A stretch of 64,000 nt of DNA from Streptococcus canis (lineage in GTDB: Bacteria > Bacillota > Bacilli > Lactobacillales > Streptococcaceae). Position numbers and translations under genes: made by a program. A model generated the notes under the pieces. The model saw only the letters and a program-made list of their open reading frames with translations, was not told the origin of the DNA and did no database searches. Shown piece after piece: positions 19,828 to 28,372 of this stretch. Each line of letters opens with the position of its first letter. The first letter of the stretch is position 1. The stretch covers positions 989,001 through 1,053,000 of the forward strand of contig NZ_LR134293.1 in assembly GCF_900636575.1 (NCBI RefSeq), in the 5' to 3' direction.

Positions 19828-19925
19828 AATTTTGCCCCAAGATAAAGAGAAAAGATAGATTAAGCGCAGTCATTAGGAAATTCCGTTGGAATTTAACTTT
19901 TTAATCAAAAAAATAAGAAAAAACA

Positions 19926-20028
19926 TTGAAATAAGAACAATAAAATGATACTATATTTATATAGTTCGAAAAATACGAACAATAATTGCTAAAAAGCTTA
20001 TCTATGGTTTAGATAAGGGCTTTTTTGA
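19926..20028 (+). promoter_or_regulatory. Promoter, PurBox-like palindrome and leader terminator before the purine permease
   Basis: -35 TTGAAA (19926-19931), 17-base spacer, extended -10 TGATACTAT (-10 at 19949-19954). The predicted transcript begins with GTTCG/CGAAC arms (19964-19980) and soon reaches a strong terminator (AAAAAGC, TTATCTA/TAGATAA, GCTTTTTT; about 19990-20028). AAATACGAACAAT also matches 12 of 13 positions of the lactococcal PurR box. I do not see the conserved purine-riboswitch core. The leader looks like an attenuator, or a PurR site with a terminator. Confidence 0.6.
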
Positions 20029-20064
20029 TTTTACCTATATACTAGTTAAGGAGACTCCATTCAA

Positions 20065-21525
20065 ATGGAAAAGTTTTTTAAGTTAAAAGAAAATGGAACA
20101 AGTGTCTCAACTGAGATTATGGCTGGTTTAACGACTTTCTTTGCCATGTCCTATATCTTATTTGTTAATCCAAGTATTTTGAGTGCTGCAGGGATGCCTT
20201 CTAAGGCTGTCTTTTTGGCCACCATTATCGCAGCGGCTATTTCAACCTTAATCATGGGTCTGTTTGCCAATGTGCCTTATGCGTTGGCACCAGGGATGGG
20301 GCTCAATGCCTTCTTCACTTATACAGTTGTTTTTGGACTGGGATTTTCATGGCAGGAAGCTTTGGCAATGGTTTTCATCTGTGGCTTGTTTAATATTTTC
20401 ATTACGGTAACCAAATTCCGTAAGAGTATTATCAAGGCTATTCCGGTTAGCCTTCAACATGCTATCGGTGGAGGAATTGGGGTCTTTGTAGCTTATTTAG
20501 GATTTAAAACTGCCAACATCATCACTTTTTCTGCTTCAGCAGCTAATATTGTGACTGTAAATGGTGTGGAGCCCGCTAAGGCAACCGCGAAGACCTTTGC
20601 TGAAGGAATTTTCTCTGTTAATGCTAATGGTGGTGTCGTACCAGCCATTTCAAGCTTTACTGATCCAAGTGTTTTACTAGCTATTTTTGGCTTGTTACTG
20701 ACGGCTGTTTTGGTTATTCGAAATGTTCGTGGTGCGATTTTGATTGGGATAGTTGTAACAACGCTTGTAGGAATTCCTTTTGGAGTAGTTGATTTATCAA
20801 CTGTTAACTTTGCTGATAATCATATAGGATCTGCCTTTTCAGAACTTGGAACAACCTTCTTAGCTGCTTTTGGTGGTATGTTATCACTCTTTAATGATTC
20901 TAGTCGTTTACCACTTGTTTTAATGACTATTTTTGCTTTTAGTCTTTCTGACACCTTTGATACCATTGGTACTTTTATTGGTACTGGGCGTCGTACAGGG
21001 ATTTTCTCAGCAGAAGATGAAGAAGCTCTAGAAAATAGCACAGGCTTTAGTTCTAAAATGGATCGTGCCCTTTTTGCCGATGCTATTGGTACCTCCATTG
21101 GAGCCTTGTTTGGAACGTCAAATACCACTACTTATGTCGAATCAGCAGCAGGGATTGCTGAAGGTGGTCGCACAGGTTTAACAGCAGTATCAACTGCACT
21201 TTGCTTCCTCTTATCAACTCTATTATTGCCACTTGTTGGGATTGTACCAGCGGCAGCAACGGCACCGGCTTTGATTATTGTTGGGGTAATGATGGTTTCT
21301 TCCTTCCTTGATGTGGATTGGAGTAACTTTGAAGATGCCCTGCCAGCTTTCTTTGCAGCTTTCTTTATGGCGCTTTGCTATTCGATTTCATACGGTATCG
21401 CAGCGGCCTTTATCTTCTACTGTTTAGTCAAAATCGTTAAAGGAAATGCCAAAGAGATTCACCCAATTCTGTGGGGAGCAACTTTCTTATTTATCTTGAA
21501 CTTTATTATTCTCGCTGTTCTTTAG
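20065..21525 (+). CDS. Purine permease, AzgA/NCS2 family (hypoxanthine/guanine)
   Basis: 486-residue multi-pass membrane transporter of the AzgA-like branch (PbuG/PbuO relatives) that imports guanine and hypoxanthine with protons. Motifs seen: STEIMAGLTTFFAMSYILFVNPSIL at the start, the ALAPGMGLNAFFTYT segment (about 73-87) and TSNTTTYVESAAGIAEGGRTGL (about 350-370), which lines the substrate site. Good TTAAGGAGA ribosome binding site. The upstream leader with hairpin and terminator suggests purine-dependent control. Exact substrate cannot be read from sequence. Confidence 0.92.
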   Translation: MEKFFKLKENGTSVSTEIMAGLTTFFAMSYILFVNPSILSAAGMPSKAVFLATIIAAAISTLIMGLFANVPYALAPGMGLNAFFTYTVVFGLGFSWQEALAMVFICGLFNIFITVTKFRKSIIKAIPVSLQHAIGGGIGVFVAYLGFKTANIITFSASAANIVTVNGVEPAKATAKTFAEGIFSVNANGGVVPAISSFTDPSVLLAIFGLLLTAVLVIRNVRGAILIGIVVTTLVGIPFGVVDLSTVNFADNHIGSAFSELGTTFLAAFGGMLSLFNDSSRLPLVLMTIFAFSLSDTFDTIGTFIGTGRRTGIFSAEDEEALENSTGFSSKMDRALFADAIGTSIGALFGTSNTTTYVESAAGIAEGGRTGLTAVSTALCFLLSTLLLPLVGIVPAAATAPALIIVGVMMVSSFLDVDWSNFEDALPAFFAAFFMALCYSISYGIAAAFIFYCLVKIVKGNAKEIHPILWGATFLFILNFIILAVL

Positions 21526-21676
21526 GCGCAAAAAATAAAGTGTTCATCATACAAGCACTTCTTTAGTTGGTTTGTTTCCCACTTGAAGGAGTGTTTTTAG
21601 TTTCTTGAATTTTCTACCAAAAAGGAATTGGAAGAGGTTCTTTGAGTTGTTTATTTGACTGATCTCAGGGTGGCGC

Positions 21677-21705
21677 TTGGAAGTCTCTTTCTTTTCTGAT
21701 ATAAT
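21677..21705 (+). promoter_or_regulatory. tsaE promoter, leaderless arrangement
   Basis: -35 TTGGAA (21677-21682), 17-base spacer, extended -10 TGATATAAT (-10 at 21700-21705). Six bases later is the ATG at 21712; no Shine-Dalgarno sequence lies between. Confidence 0.72.
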
Positions 21706-21711
21706 ATGGCT

Positions 21712-22155
21712 ATGTTTTATAGTGAAAATGAGAATACCCTTATTGCCTATGGGCAAATGATTGGCAGTCATTTGTCAGCTGGTCATGTGATTGTTTTGAC
21801 AGGCGATCTAGGGGCAGGCAAGACAACTTTAACAAAAGGGATTGCTAAAGGATTAGGCATTAATCAAATGATTAAGAGTCCTACCTATACTATTGTGAGA
21901 GAATATCAAGGATGCCTTCCTCTTTACCATTTAGATGTGTACCGCATTGGTGATGACCCTGACTCTATCGACCTCGATGATTTTCTTTTTGGTAATGGTG
22001 TTACTGTTATTGAATGGGGAGAACTACTAGGCCAAGGCGTATTGGAAGATTATTTGGAAATTATTATTACCAAGCAAGATGAAGGTCGTCAACTGGACTT
22101 GTTAGCGCATGGTGAGCGTTCTCAGCAGCTTCTAGAGGCAATGACACATGGTTGA
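21712..22155 (+). CDS. tsaE: tRNA threonylcarbamoyladenosine biosynthesis ATPase TsaE
   Basis: Small ATPase (formerly YjeE/YdiB) that partners TsaB and TsaD in making t6A37 on ANN-decoding tRNAs. 147 residues with Walker A GDLGAGKTTLTKG (about 31-43), the SPTYTIVREY segment, and VIEWGELL near the C-terminus. ATGs at 21706 and 21712 are in frame. The -10 of the promoter abuts the first, so the second (MFYSENE) is the likely start and the transcript is probably leaderless. It overlaps the next gene by 8 bases. Confidence 0.9.
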   Translation: MFYSENENTLIAYGQMIGSHLSAGHVIVLTGDLGAGKTTLTKGIAKGLGINQMIKSPTYTIVREYQGCLPLYHLDVYRIGDDPDSIDLDDFLFGNGVTVIEWGELLGQGVLEDYLEIIITKQDEGRQLDLLAHGERSQQLLEAMTHG

Positions 22156-22672
22156 ACAAACTCTTGTGATCGAAGAAGGTCTGCCCCAAGATGCAGAAGC
22201 AGTACTCTCCTTAGTGACAACAGCTGCTGACGAAACAGATTTTATCACAGGGGTTGAGGACATGTTAGAGGTCACTCCTCAAGAATTGGCAACTTTTTTA
22301 GTAAGGAGTCAGGAATCTTTTATTGATTTTTGCCTGCTGGCTAAGTTAGATGATAAAATAGTGGGTCTTTTAAATCTTTCTGGGGAAGTGACACCCCAAG
22401 AAGAGGTTGTGGCAGATTTATTTATGCTAGTTGCGGCACCTTATCGTGGTTACGGTATTGGCCAGCTTTTGTTAGAGGTTGCTCTTGACTGGGCCAGAGA
22501 AAACTCTTACATTCACAGCCTTAAGTTGGATGTTCAGGTAAGGAATAGCAGAGCGATTCACCTTTACGAAAAATATGGCTTTTATATTGACGGCATCAGG
22601 AAAAATGATGTTAAATCAAAAGATGGAGATGACTTGGATGTTTACGCTATGCGTATGCTCCTAGGTCAATAA
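22148..22672 (+). CDS. GNAT-family N-acetyltransferase
   Basis: 174-residue acetyltransferase with the GNAT acetyl-CoA loop (APYRGYGIGQLLLE, about 98-112) and the C-terminal RNSRAIHLYEKYGFYIDG motif. Substrate unknown. It overlaps tsaE and precedes the LCP gene by 8 bases, so it is co-transcribed. Some streptococcal genomes have the t6A-linked RimI near here, but this protein is more like general small-molecule GNATs; I do not assign it to RimI. Confidence 0.88.
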   Translation: MVEQTLVIEEGLPQDAEAVLSLVTTAADETDFITGVEDMLEVTPQELATFLVRSQESFIDFCLLAKLDDKIVGLLNLSGEVTPQEEVVADLFMLVAAPYRGYGIGQLLLEVALDWARENSYIHSLKLDVQVRNSRAIHLYEKYGFYIDGIRKNDVKSKDGDDLDVYAMRMLLGQ

Positions 22673-22680
22673 GTGAATTA

Positions 22681-23952
22681 ATGAAAATTGGAAAAAAAAT
22701 AATTTTAATGCTGACGGCGATTGTATTAACAACTGTCTTGGCACTAGGTGTTTATTTAACGAGTGCTTATACTTTTTCAACGGGAGAATTGTCAAAAACC
22801 TTTAAAGATTTTTCGACATCTTCAAAGAAGAGTGATGCTATCAAGCAGACAAAATCTTTTTCTATTCTCTTAATGGGGGTAGATACAGGATCTTCAGAAC
22901 GTCAGTCTCAATGGGAAGGAAATAGCGATTCCATGATTTTGGTGACGGTCAATCCTGAAACTAAAAAAACAACCATGACAAGTTTAGAGCGAGATATTTT
23001 AATCACCTTGTCTGGCCCTAAAAACAATGACATGAATGGTGCTGAAGCCAAACTGAATGCTGCTTATGCAGCTGGAGGTGCTCAGATGGCTATCATGACT
23101 GTTCAGGATCTTTTGAATATTACCATTGACAATTACGTTCAGATCAATATGCAGGGATTGATTGACTTGGTAGATGCTGTTGGTGGGATTACTGTGACCA
23201 ATGAGTTTGATTTCCCAATCTCGATTGCAGAAAATGAACCAGAATATCAAGCGACTGTTGCCCCTGGAACTCACAAGGTTAATGGGGAACAAGCCTTGGT
23301 TTATGCCCGTATGCGTTACGATGATCCTGAGGGTGACTACGGTCGTCAAAAACGCCAGCGTGAAGTGATTCAGAAGGTATTGAAAAAAATCCTTGCTTTA
23401 GATAGCATTAGCTCTTATCGGAAGATTTTATCTGCTGTTAGTGACAATATGCAAACCAATATTGAAATTTCCTCAAGCACAATTCCAAGCTTGCTGGGTT
23501 ATCGTGATGCGCTCAAGACCATCAAAACCTATCAATTAAAAGGAGAAGATGCAACCTTATCAGATGGTGGCTCTTATCAAATTGTAACATCGAACCATTT
23601 GTTGGAAACCCAAAATCGGATTAGAGCTGAGTTGGGACTTCATAAAGTGACCCAGCTGAAAACCAGTGCAACGGTCTATGAAAACCTTTATGGTTCAAAC
23701 AAGGCGCAAGCAGCTGACAATAACTATGATTTTTCAGGTCAAAGTCCTTCTTATTCAGATAACACGACTTCTTATCCTTCCTATTCAGCTGGAGTAGATA
23801 CTAGTTCGGCTTCTGCGGGAAGCGCTACTGAACAAGAGACAACCTCTTCAAACACGACTCCTGTTGTTCCAGCGCCTCAGCCAGATGTTCCAGCAGTTGA
23901 CGATTCAAATGCTAGTGCAGGTACAGCAAATGCTGCTACTATTATTCCTTAG
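22681..23952 (+). CDS. LytR-CpsA-Psr (LCP) family cell wall ligase
   Basis: Membrane-anchored enzyme that attaches glycopolymers (group carbohydrate, teichoic-acid-like polymers) to peptidoglycan. 423 residues: an N-terminal membrane helix (IILMLTAIVLTTVLALGVYL), then the LCP domain with LLMGVDTG, SDSMILVTVNPETKKTTMTSLERD and VYARMRYDDPEGDYGRQKRQ (the arginine-rich pyrophosphate-binding part). A low-complexity Ser/Thr/Ala/Pro tail of about 90 residues ends the protein outside the membrane. Related names are lytR, brpA or psr. It lacks an obvious ribosome binding site and is probably coupled to the GNAT gene. Confidence 0.93.
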   Translation: MKIGKKIILMLTAIVLTTVLALGVYLTSAYTFSTGELSKTFKDFSTSSKKSDAIKQTKSFSILLMGVDTGSSERQSQWEGNSDSMILVTVNPETKKTTMTSLERDILITLSGPKNNDMNGAEAKLNAAYAAGGAQMAIMTVQDLLNITIDNYVQINMQGLIDLVDAVGGITVTNEFDFPISIAENEPEYQATVAPGTHKVNGEQALVYARMRYDDPEGDYGRQKRQREVIQKVLKKILALDSISSYRKILSAVSDNMQTNIEISSSTIPSLLGYRDALKTIKTYQLKGEDATLSDGGSYQIVTSNHLLETQNRIRAELGLHKVTQLKTSATVYENLYGSNKAQAADNNYDFSGQSPSYSDNTTSYPSYSAGVDTSSASAGSATEQETTSSNTTPVVPAPQPDVPAVDDSNASAGTANAATIIP

Positions 23953-23959
23953 ATATGAG

Positions 23960-23988
23960 AAAAGGCAAGCTTTTGAGCTTGCCTTTTT
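23960..23988. terminator. Bidirectional terminator between LCP gene and HIT operon
   Basis: AAAAGGCAAGCT/AGCTTGCCTTTT hairpin with a short T-rich loop and U-run, between two converging genes. Confidence 0.9.
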
Positions 23989-24000
23989 GGTATTGCTTAG

Positions 24001-24318
24001 TTAAGAAGGTGTTTTAGTGCTTGACGCTGACTTTTCTTGGTATTTGGCCATACGATTTTGAATTTCAGTCACGTGGGCTTGGGTTTCGTGGGTAAAAAGG
24101 CGCCACTTATAGGTGAAGTCTTGACTAATATCTTGAATGACCTTGCTTTGGTCTTGGATAAGAGCAAGGTCGCCTTTGATTTTGTCTAAATCAAATTGGA
24201 TGGCATTTTTGGCTTCGGCGCTAGTTTCCCAAAACTCTTTGATGATAGTACGTTTTTGGTAAGCTTTATAGGCGGCAAAGGATAATAGACCTAGGGTTAA
24301 TAATGATTTGGTCGTCAT
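24001..24318 (-). CDS. Conserved small membrane-anchored protein, unknown function
   Basis: 105 residues: one N-terminal hydrophobic segment (LLTLGLLSFAAYKAY) followed by a charged, helical and probably coiled-coil region (FDLDKIKGDLALIQDQSKVIQDISQDF) and a Ser/Thr/Lys tail. No family recognised. It overlaps the HIT gene by 4 bases (ATGA), so the two are translationally coupled. Confidence 0.8.
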   Translation of the reverse strand: MTTKSLLTLGLLSFAAYKAYQKRTIIKEFWETSAEAKNAIQFDLDKIKGDLALIQDQSKVIQDISQDFTYKWRLFTHETQAHVTEIQNRMAKYQEKSASSTKTPS

Positions 24319-24734
24319 GAAAGTACCTCCTGACTGATTTGCTCTGCTAATTTTGCCAAGGCAGAGAAGTCGGGTTCGTGAGTGGTGTATTGGATAGAGA
24401 TGCCATCTTCTTCGTTATAACGAGGCACTAAATGGATGTGAGCATGGAAGACAGTTTGTCCAGCCAAGCTTTCGTTATTGTTAATGATATTCATGGCAGG
24501 AGCACTCATTGCTTTTTGGACAGCACGAGCAATTTTGGGAATACGAGCAAAGGTTTGGCTAGCTGTTTCAGCATCCATGTCTAGCATGTTTCGGACATGT
24601 TTTTTGGGAATGACCAAGGTGTGTCCCGGCGTGGTCTGTGAAATATCCAAGAAGGCAAGGACCTGCTCGTCTTCGTAAACCTTAGAAGAAGGAATATCTC
24701 CTTGAATGATGCTGCAAAAAATACAATTTTTCAT
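24315..24734 (-). CDS. hit: HIT family nucleotide-binding hydrolase
   Basis: 139-residue histidine-triad protein that hydrolyses nucleoside phosphoramidates and related dinucleotides. The HxHxH triad is HAHIHLVPR near residues 98-106. N-terminal zinc-site residues CIFCSI are present. Transcribed away from ecsA, opposite it, with the small membrane protein downstream. Confidence 0.93.
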   Translation of the reverse strand: MKNCIFCSIIQGDIPSSKVYEDEQVLAFLDISQTTPGHTLVIPKKHVRNMLDMDAETASQTFARIPKIARAVQKAMSAPAMNIINNNESLAGQTVFHAHIHLVPRYNEEDGISIQYTTHEPDFSALAKLAEQISQEVLS

Positions 24735-24760
24735 TTTATGTCACCTTCTCTATTTGAATT

Positions 24761-24769
24761 TGCTATAAT
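24761..24769 (+). promoter_or_regulatory. ecsA extended -10 promoter
   Basis: TGCTATAAT extended -10 (TATAAT at 24764-24769), about 36 bases before the ecsA ATG; the -35 is weak. Confidence 0.6.
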
Positions 24770-24805
24770 GTATTATAAGTATATCAAAAACTAGAAAGAA
24801 ATTAT

Positions 24806-25531
24806 ATGTTAAACATTGAAAATCTAACGGGAGGCTACCTTAATATTCCCGTTTTAAAAGAGGTTTCATTTTCTGTTGGCAATGGAGAATTGGTCGGTTT
24901 GATTGGCTTAAATGGAGCTGGAAAGTCAACGACCATCAATGAAATTATTGGTTTTTTAAAACCCTACAAGGGAGAAATCTCCATTGACGGCCTTACGCTT
25001 GCTGAAAATCCAGCAGACTACCGTAAAAAAATTGGTTTTATCCCAGAAACTCCTAGTCTCTACGAAGAATTAACCTTAGCAGAGCATATTAATACTGTGG
25101 CTATGGCTTATGATATTGATGTGGAGCTGGCCCAGAAACGGGCAAAGCCTTTTTTAGACATGTTTCGCTTGACAGATAAACTCGACTGGTTTCCTGTGCA
25201 TTTTTCAAAGGGCATGAAGCAAAAAGTCATGATTATTTGTGCTTTTGTGATTGATCCCAGCTTGTTTATTCTTGATGAGCCATTTTTAGGGTTAGATCCA
25301 CTAGCTATTTCGGACTTGATTAAGACTTTAGAGATTGAAAAAGCCAAAGGCAAATCTATTTTAATGAGTACTCACGTGCTAGACTCTGCTGAAAAAATGT
25401 GTGATCGTTTTGTGATTTTGCACCATGGTCAGGTGCGTGCTCAAGGAACTCTTGCTGAGTTACAAGCGACCTTTGGAGATCCTTCGGCTAGCTTAAACGA
25501 TATTTATTTGGCATTGACAAAAGAGGGCTAG
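24806..25531 (+). CDS. ecsA: ABC transporter ATPase, EcsA-like
   Basis: 241-residue ATP-binding subunit with Walker A GLNGAGKST (about 37-45), the signature-like HFSKGMKQKVMI, Walker B LFILDEPFLGLDP and the H-loop STHVLD. Paired with the EcsB-like membrane protein 2 bases downstream. In Bacillus, Ecs affects protein secretion and intramembrane proteolysis by RasP; a similar role in cleaving peptide pheromones or signal peptides is inferred. Confidence 0.92.
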   Translation: MLNIENLTGGYLNIPVLKEVSFSVGNGELVGLIGLNGAGKSTTINEIIGFLKPYKGEISIDGLTLAENPADYRKKIGFIPETPSLYEELTLAEHINTVAMAYDIDVELAQKRAKPFLDMFRLTDKLDWFPVHFSKGMKQKVMIICAFVIDPSLFILDEPFLGLDPLAISDLIKTLEIEKAKGKSILMSTHVLDSAEKMCDRFVILHHGQVRAQGTLAELQATFGDPSASLNDIYLALTKEG

Positions 25532-25533
25532 GA

Positions 25534-26568
25534 ATGAAAGCATTATTTCTTAAACGCCGTCAGGATTTTCACAAACAACAAAGCAAGTATTTACGCTATG
25601 TCTTTAATGACCACTTTGTCTTGGTCTTGATGTTTTTGCTGGGCTTTGCTTTGGTGCAATACAGTCAATTATTGAGACAGTTCCCAAGCAATCACCTACC
25701 GGTTCAGGCCTGTCTAGTGGTATTGGTCTTATTATTACTCAATGTGGGGTCTGTGGCCACTTATTTAGAAGAAGCTGATCAACATTTTCTCCTTCCTAAA
25801 GAAGAAGAGGTCGTTACTCATATCAAACAAGCTGAGCGTTCTGCTTTTATCCTTTGGGCTGGTTTACAGACAGCTATTTTAGCTTTTTTGTATCCTATCT
25901 TCAATCGCCTAGGTTTCTCCCTAGTTACCTTTTCTCTTTGCCTTTTGGTTTTAGTAGCGGTGAAAAAGATCCTTTTAAGTCGTAAAGTAGGCCGTTTTCT
26001 AAGAGAGGAGGGGTTGGATTGGGAAAAAGCAGTCGCCTTTGAGAACAATCGTAAGCAGGCTATTTTGAAGTTTTATTCTCTTTTTACAAGTGTTAAGGGA
26101 ATTTCTACCAAGGTTAAGAAGCGAACCTACTTAAATCCTCTGTTAAAATTAGTTAAGGAAGATGCTAAAAACCTCTGGGTAACGCTTTATCTGAAAGCTT
26201 TTTTGCGGAGCTCAGATTATTTAGGGCTATTTCTGAGGTTGTTGTTATTAAGCTCGCTATCTTTGCTTTTTATTACCAATGCGTATTTATCGGTAGGCTT
26301 GGCGCTGGTCTTCAATTATTTGACTCTGTTCCAATTACTTTCTCTTTACCATCATTACGATTACCACTACATGACCGGCCTTTATCCTGAAAATAATCAA
26401 GGCAAGAAGGCAAATCTATTGGCTTTTTTGAGAGGATTAAGTTGTCTGATATTAGTCACCAACCTCCTGCTCTGCCATTCTTTAGAAAAAGCCCTTATTT
26501 TAGTAGTTGTTATGGGAATCGTTACGCTTCTCTACCTTCCTTATAAGTTAAAGAAGATAATTGACTAA
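25534..26568 (+). CDS. ecsB: ABC transporter membrane protein, EcsB-like
   Basis: 344-residue integral membrane partner of EcsA with about six to eight hydrophobic segments (for example HFVLVLMFLLGFALVQY near 28-44, then LVVLVLLLLNVGSVATYL, and a paired set at the C-terminus). Starts 2 bases after ecsA with overlapping signals, so they form one unit. Confidence 0.9.
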   Translation: MKALFLKRRQDFHKQQSKYLRYVFNDHFVLVLMFLLGFALVQYSQLLRQFPSNHLPVQACLVVLVLLLLNVGSVATYLEEADQHFLLPKEEEVVTHIKQAERSAFILWAGLQTAILAFLYPIFNRLGFSLVTFSLCLLVLVAVKKILLSRKVGRFLREEGLDWEKAVAFENNRKQAILKFYSLFTSVKGISTKVKKRTYLNPLLKLVKEDAKNLWVTLYLKAFLRSSDYLGLFLRLLLLSSLSLLFITNAYLSVGLALVFNYLTLFQLLSLYHHYDYHYMTGLYPENNQGKKANLLAFLRGLSCLILVTNLLLCHSLEKALILVVVMGIVTLLYLPYKLKKIID

Positions 26569-26622
26569 GTAATCTAAAACAAGTAAAATAGGAGTAAACG
26601 ATTAGAAAAGGAGGGCGATAAG

Positions 26623-27414
26623 GTGACAACGACAGAACAAGATCTTGCATTGACTCCCTTACGTGGGAAGAGCGGCAAAGCTTATAAAGGCACTTATCCA
26701 AATGGAGAATGTGTTTTCATTAAATTAAATACAACACCTATCCTACCTGCCTTAGCCAAAGAACAGATTGCACCTCAATTACTTTGGGCCAAACGTATGG
26801 GCAATGGTGATATGATGAGTGCGCAAGAATGGCTGGAAGGTCGCACCTTGACCAAGGAAGATATGAACAGCAAACAGATTGTTCATATTTTGTTGCGCCT
26901 TCACAAATCTAAAAAATTGGTCAACCAATTACTTCAGCTCAACTATAAGATTGAAAATCCTTATGATTTATTGGTTGATTTTGAACAAAATGCGCCCTTG
27001 CAAATCCAGCAAAATTCTTATTTGCAAGCTATTGTTAAAGAACTTAAGCGTAGTTTGCCAGAGTTTCGCTCAGAAGTGGCCACTATTGTTCACGGAGATA
27101 TTAAGCATAGCAACTGGGTAATTACCACTAGTGGCATGATTTTTTTGGTGGACTGGGATTCTGTTCGTCTGACTGATCGGATGTATGATGTTGCCTACCT
27201 GTTGAGTCATTATATTCCACGATCTCGTTGGGCAGAATGGCTATCTTACTATGGCTATAAAAATAATGACAAGGTCATGCAAAAAATCATTTGGTACGGT
27301 CAGTTCTCTTACTTGACTCAGATCCTCAAATGTTTTGACAAGCGTGACATGGAGCATGTCAATCAGGAGATTTATGCCCTGCGAAAATTTAGAGAAATGT
27401 TTAGAAAGAAATAA
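26623..27414 (+). CDS. ccrZ: Cell cycle regulator CcrZ (choline-kinase-like)
   Basis: 263-residue APH/choline-kinase fold protein. In Streptococcus pneumoniae CcrZ sits just before trmB, as here, and links division to DnaA-driven replication. Kinase motifs seen: [10 protein letters not shown] (catalytic loop, about 157-166) and [11 protein letters not shown] (metal-binding Asp). GTG start after AGGAGGG. Ends by sharing one base with the trmB ATG. The role is inferred from orthology and gene neighbourhood. Confidence 0.85.
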   Translation: MTTTEQDLALTPLRGKSGKAYKGTYPNGECVFIKLNTTPILPALAKEQIAPQLLWAKRMGNGDMMSAQEWLEGRTLTKEDMNSKQIVHILLRLHKSKKLVNQLLQLNYKIENPYDLLVDFEQNAPLQIQQNSYLQAIVKELKRSLPEFRSEVATIVHGDIKHSNWVITTSGMIFLVDWDSVRLTDRMYDVAYLLSHYIPRSRWAEWLSYYGYKNNDKVMQKIIWYGQFSYLTQILKCFDKRDMEHVNQEIYALRKFREMFRKK

Positions 27415-28049
27415 TGCGAGTTAGAAAACGAAAAGGTGCTGAAGAGCACTTGGCTAATAACCCACACTATGTGATTTTAAATCCAGAAGATGCTAAAGGA
27501 CATTGGCATGACGTCTTTGGCAATGACCATCCTATCCATATTGAAGTTGGGTCAGGAAAGGGCGGTTTCATTACAGGAATGGCCTTGAAAAATCCTGATA
27601 TTAACTACATTGGTATCGATATTCAGTTATCTGTTCTAAGCCATGCCTTGGATAAGGTATTAGCCTCAGAAGCACCCAACGTCAAACTGTTACGGGTTGA
27701 TGGGTCAAGTTTGACCAATTATTTTGAAGATGGTGAAGTGGACATGGTGTACCTGAACTTTTCAGATCCGTGGCCAAAAACCAAGCATGAAAAACGTCGT
27801 TTGACCTACAAGGATTTCTTAGACACTTACAAACGTATCTTACCAGAACATGGTGAAATTCACTTTAAAACAGATAACCGTGGCTTGTTTGAGTACAGTT
27901 TAGCTAGTTTTTCTCAATATGGCATGACCTTGAAACAGGTTTGGCTTGACTTGCACGCCAGTGATTTTACAGGCAATGTGATGACCGAATATGAAGAAAA
28001 GTTTTCGAGCAAGGGACAAGTGATTTACCGTGTTGAAGCAAAATTTTAG
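27414..28049 (+). CDS. trmB: tRNA (guanine-N7)-methyltransferase TrmB
   Basis: 211-residue SAM-dependent enzyme that makes m7G46 in tRNA. SAM-binding [10 protein letters not shown] is near residues 44-53, and the TrmB signature [14 protein letters not shown] lies at about 116-129. Translation is coupled to ccrZ by overlap of the start and stop codons. Confidence 0.96.
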   Translation: MRVRKRKGAEEHLANNPHYVILNPEDAKGHWHDVFGNDHPIHIEVGSGKGGFITGMALKNPDINYIGIDIQLSVLSHALDKVLASEAPNVKLLRVDGSSLTNYFEDGEVDMVYLNFSDPWPKTKHEKRRLTYKDFLDTYKRILPEHGEIHFKTDNRGLFEYSLASFSQYGMTLKQVWLDLHASDFTGNVMTEYEEKFSSKGQVIYRVEAKF

Positions 28050-28114
28050 TAGTATTTTTCAGTAAAACATGATAAACTAAAGAGGTGGATGTTTCAATCA
28101 ACTTCTTTATCCAT

Positions 28115-28201
28115 GGAGAGGTCGCATAGTGGCCGAGTGCGCACGCTTGGAAAGCGTGTAGTCCTTAACGGGGCTCGGGGGTTCGAATCCCCTCCTCTCC
28201 T
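28115..28201 (+). tRNA. tRNA-Ser (GGA)
   Basis: Full cloverleaf: acceptor GGAGAGG (28115-28121) with CCTCTCC (28194-28200), anticodon stem CACGC/GCGTG around the loop TTGGAAA with anticodon GGA at 28149-28151, a long class II variable arm, and T-arm GGGGG-TTCGAAT-CCCCT. It reads UCC and UCU. The discriminator base 73 is T (28201) and CCA is not encoded. Confidence 0.97.
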
Positions 28202-28230
28202 TAGCCAATGGGAAAAAGGAACGTATTTCC

Positions 28231-28310
28231 TTGCATTCCTTTTTTATTGTGGTATAATAGCTTTAGATAATACAGAAAGGTGGTGAGAGATGTCTCGCCA
28301 CTTTTGTATT
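28231..28310 (+). promoter_or_regulatory. Promoter and leader hairpin of the rimP-nusA-infB operon
   Basis: -35 TTGCAT (28231-28236), 16-base spacer, extended -10 TGGTATAAT (-10 at 28253-28258). The transcript start is followed by a long imperfect hairpin (28269-28310): AATACA/TGTATT, AAAG/CTTT, TGG/CCA and GAGA/TCTC with single-base bulges and a GATG loop. It lacks a U-run, so it is not a terminator. It may be a processing or stability element. Confidence 0.65.
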
Positions 28311-28372
28311 GAGTTGATTCTTAAAAGGTAATTTTCCTTAGTGACCATCAGAAAGTAGAGGAGGTAATCAAC

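Noticed and set aside
19964..20028. Purine (guanine/adenine) riboswitch before the permease
   Set aside because: The conserved core around the three-way junction (such as TCTACC) is missing and the space before the terminator is too short for the aptamer.
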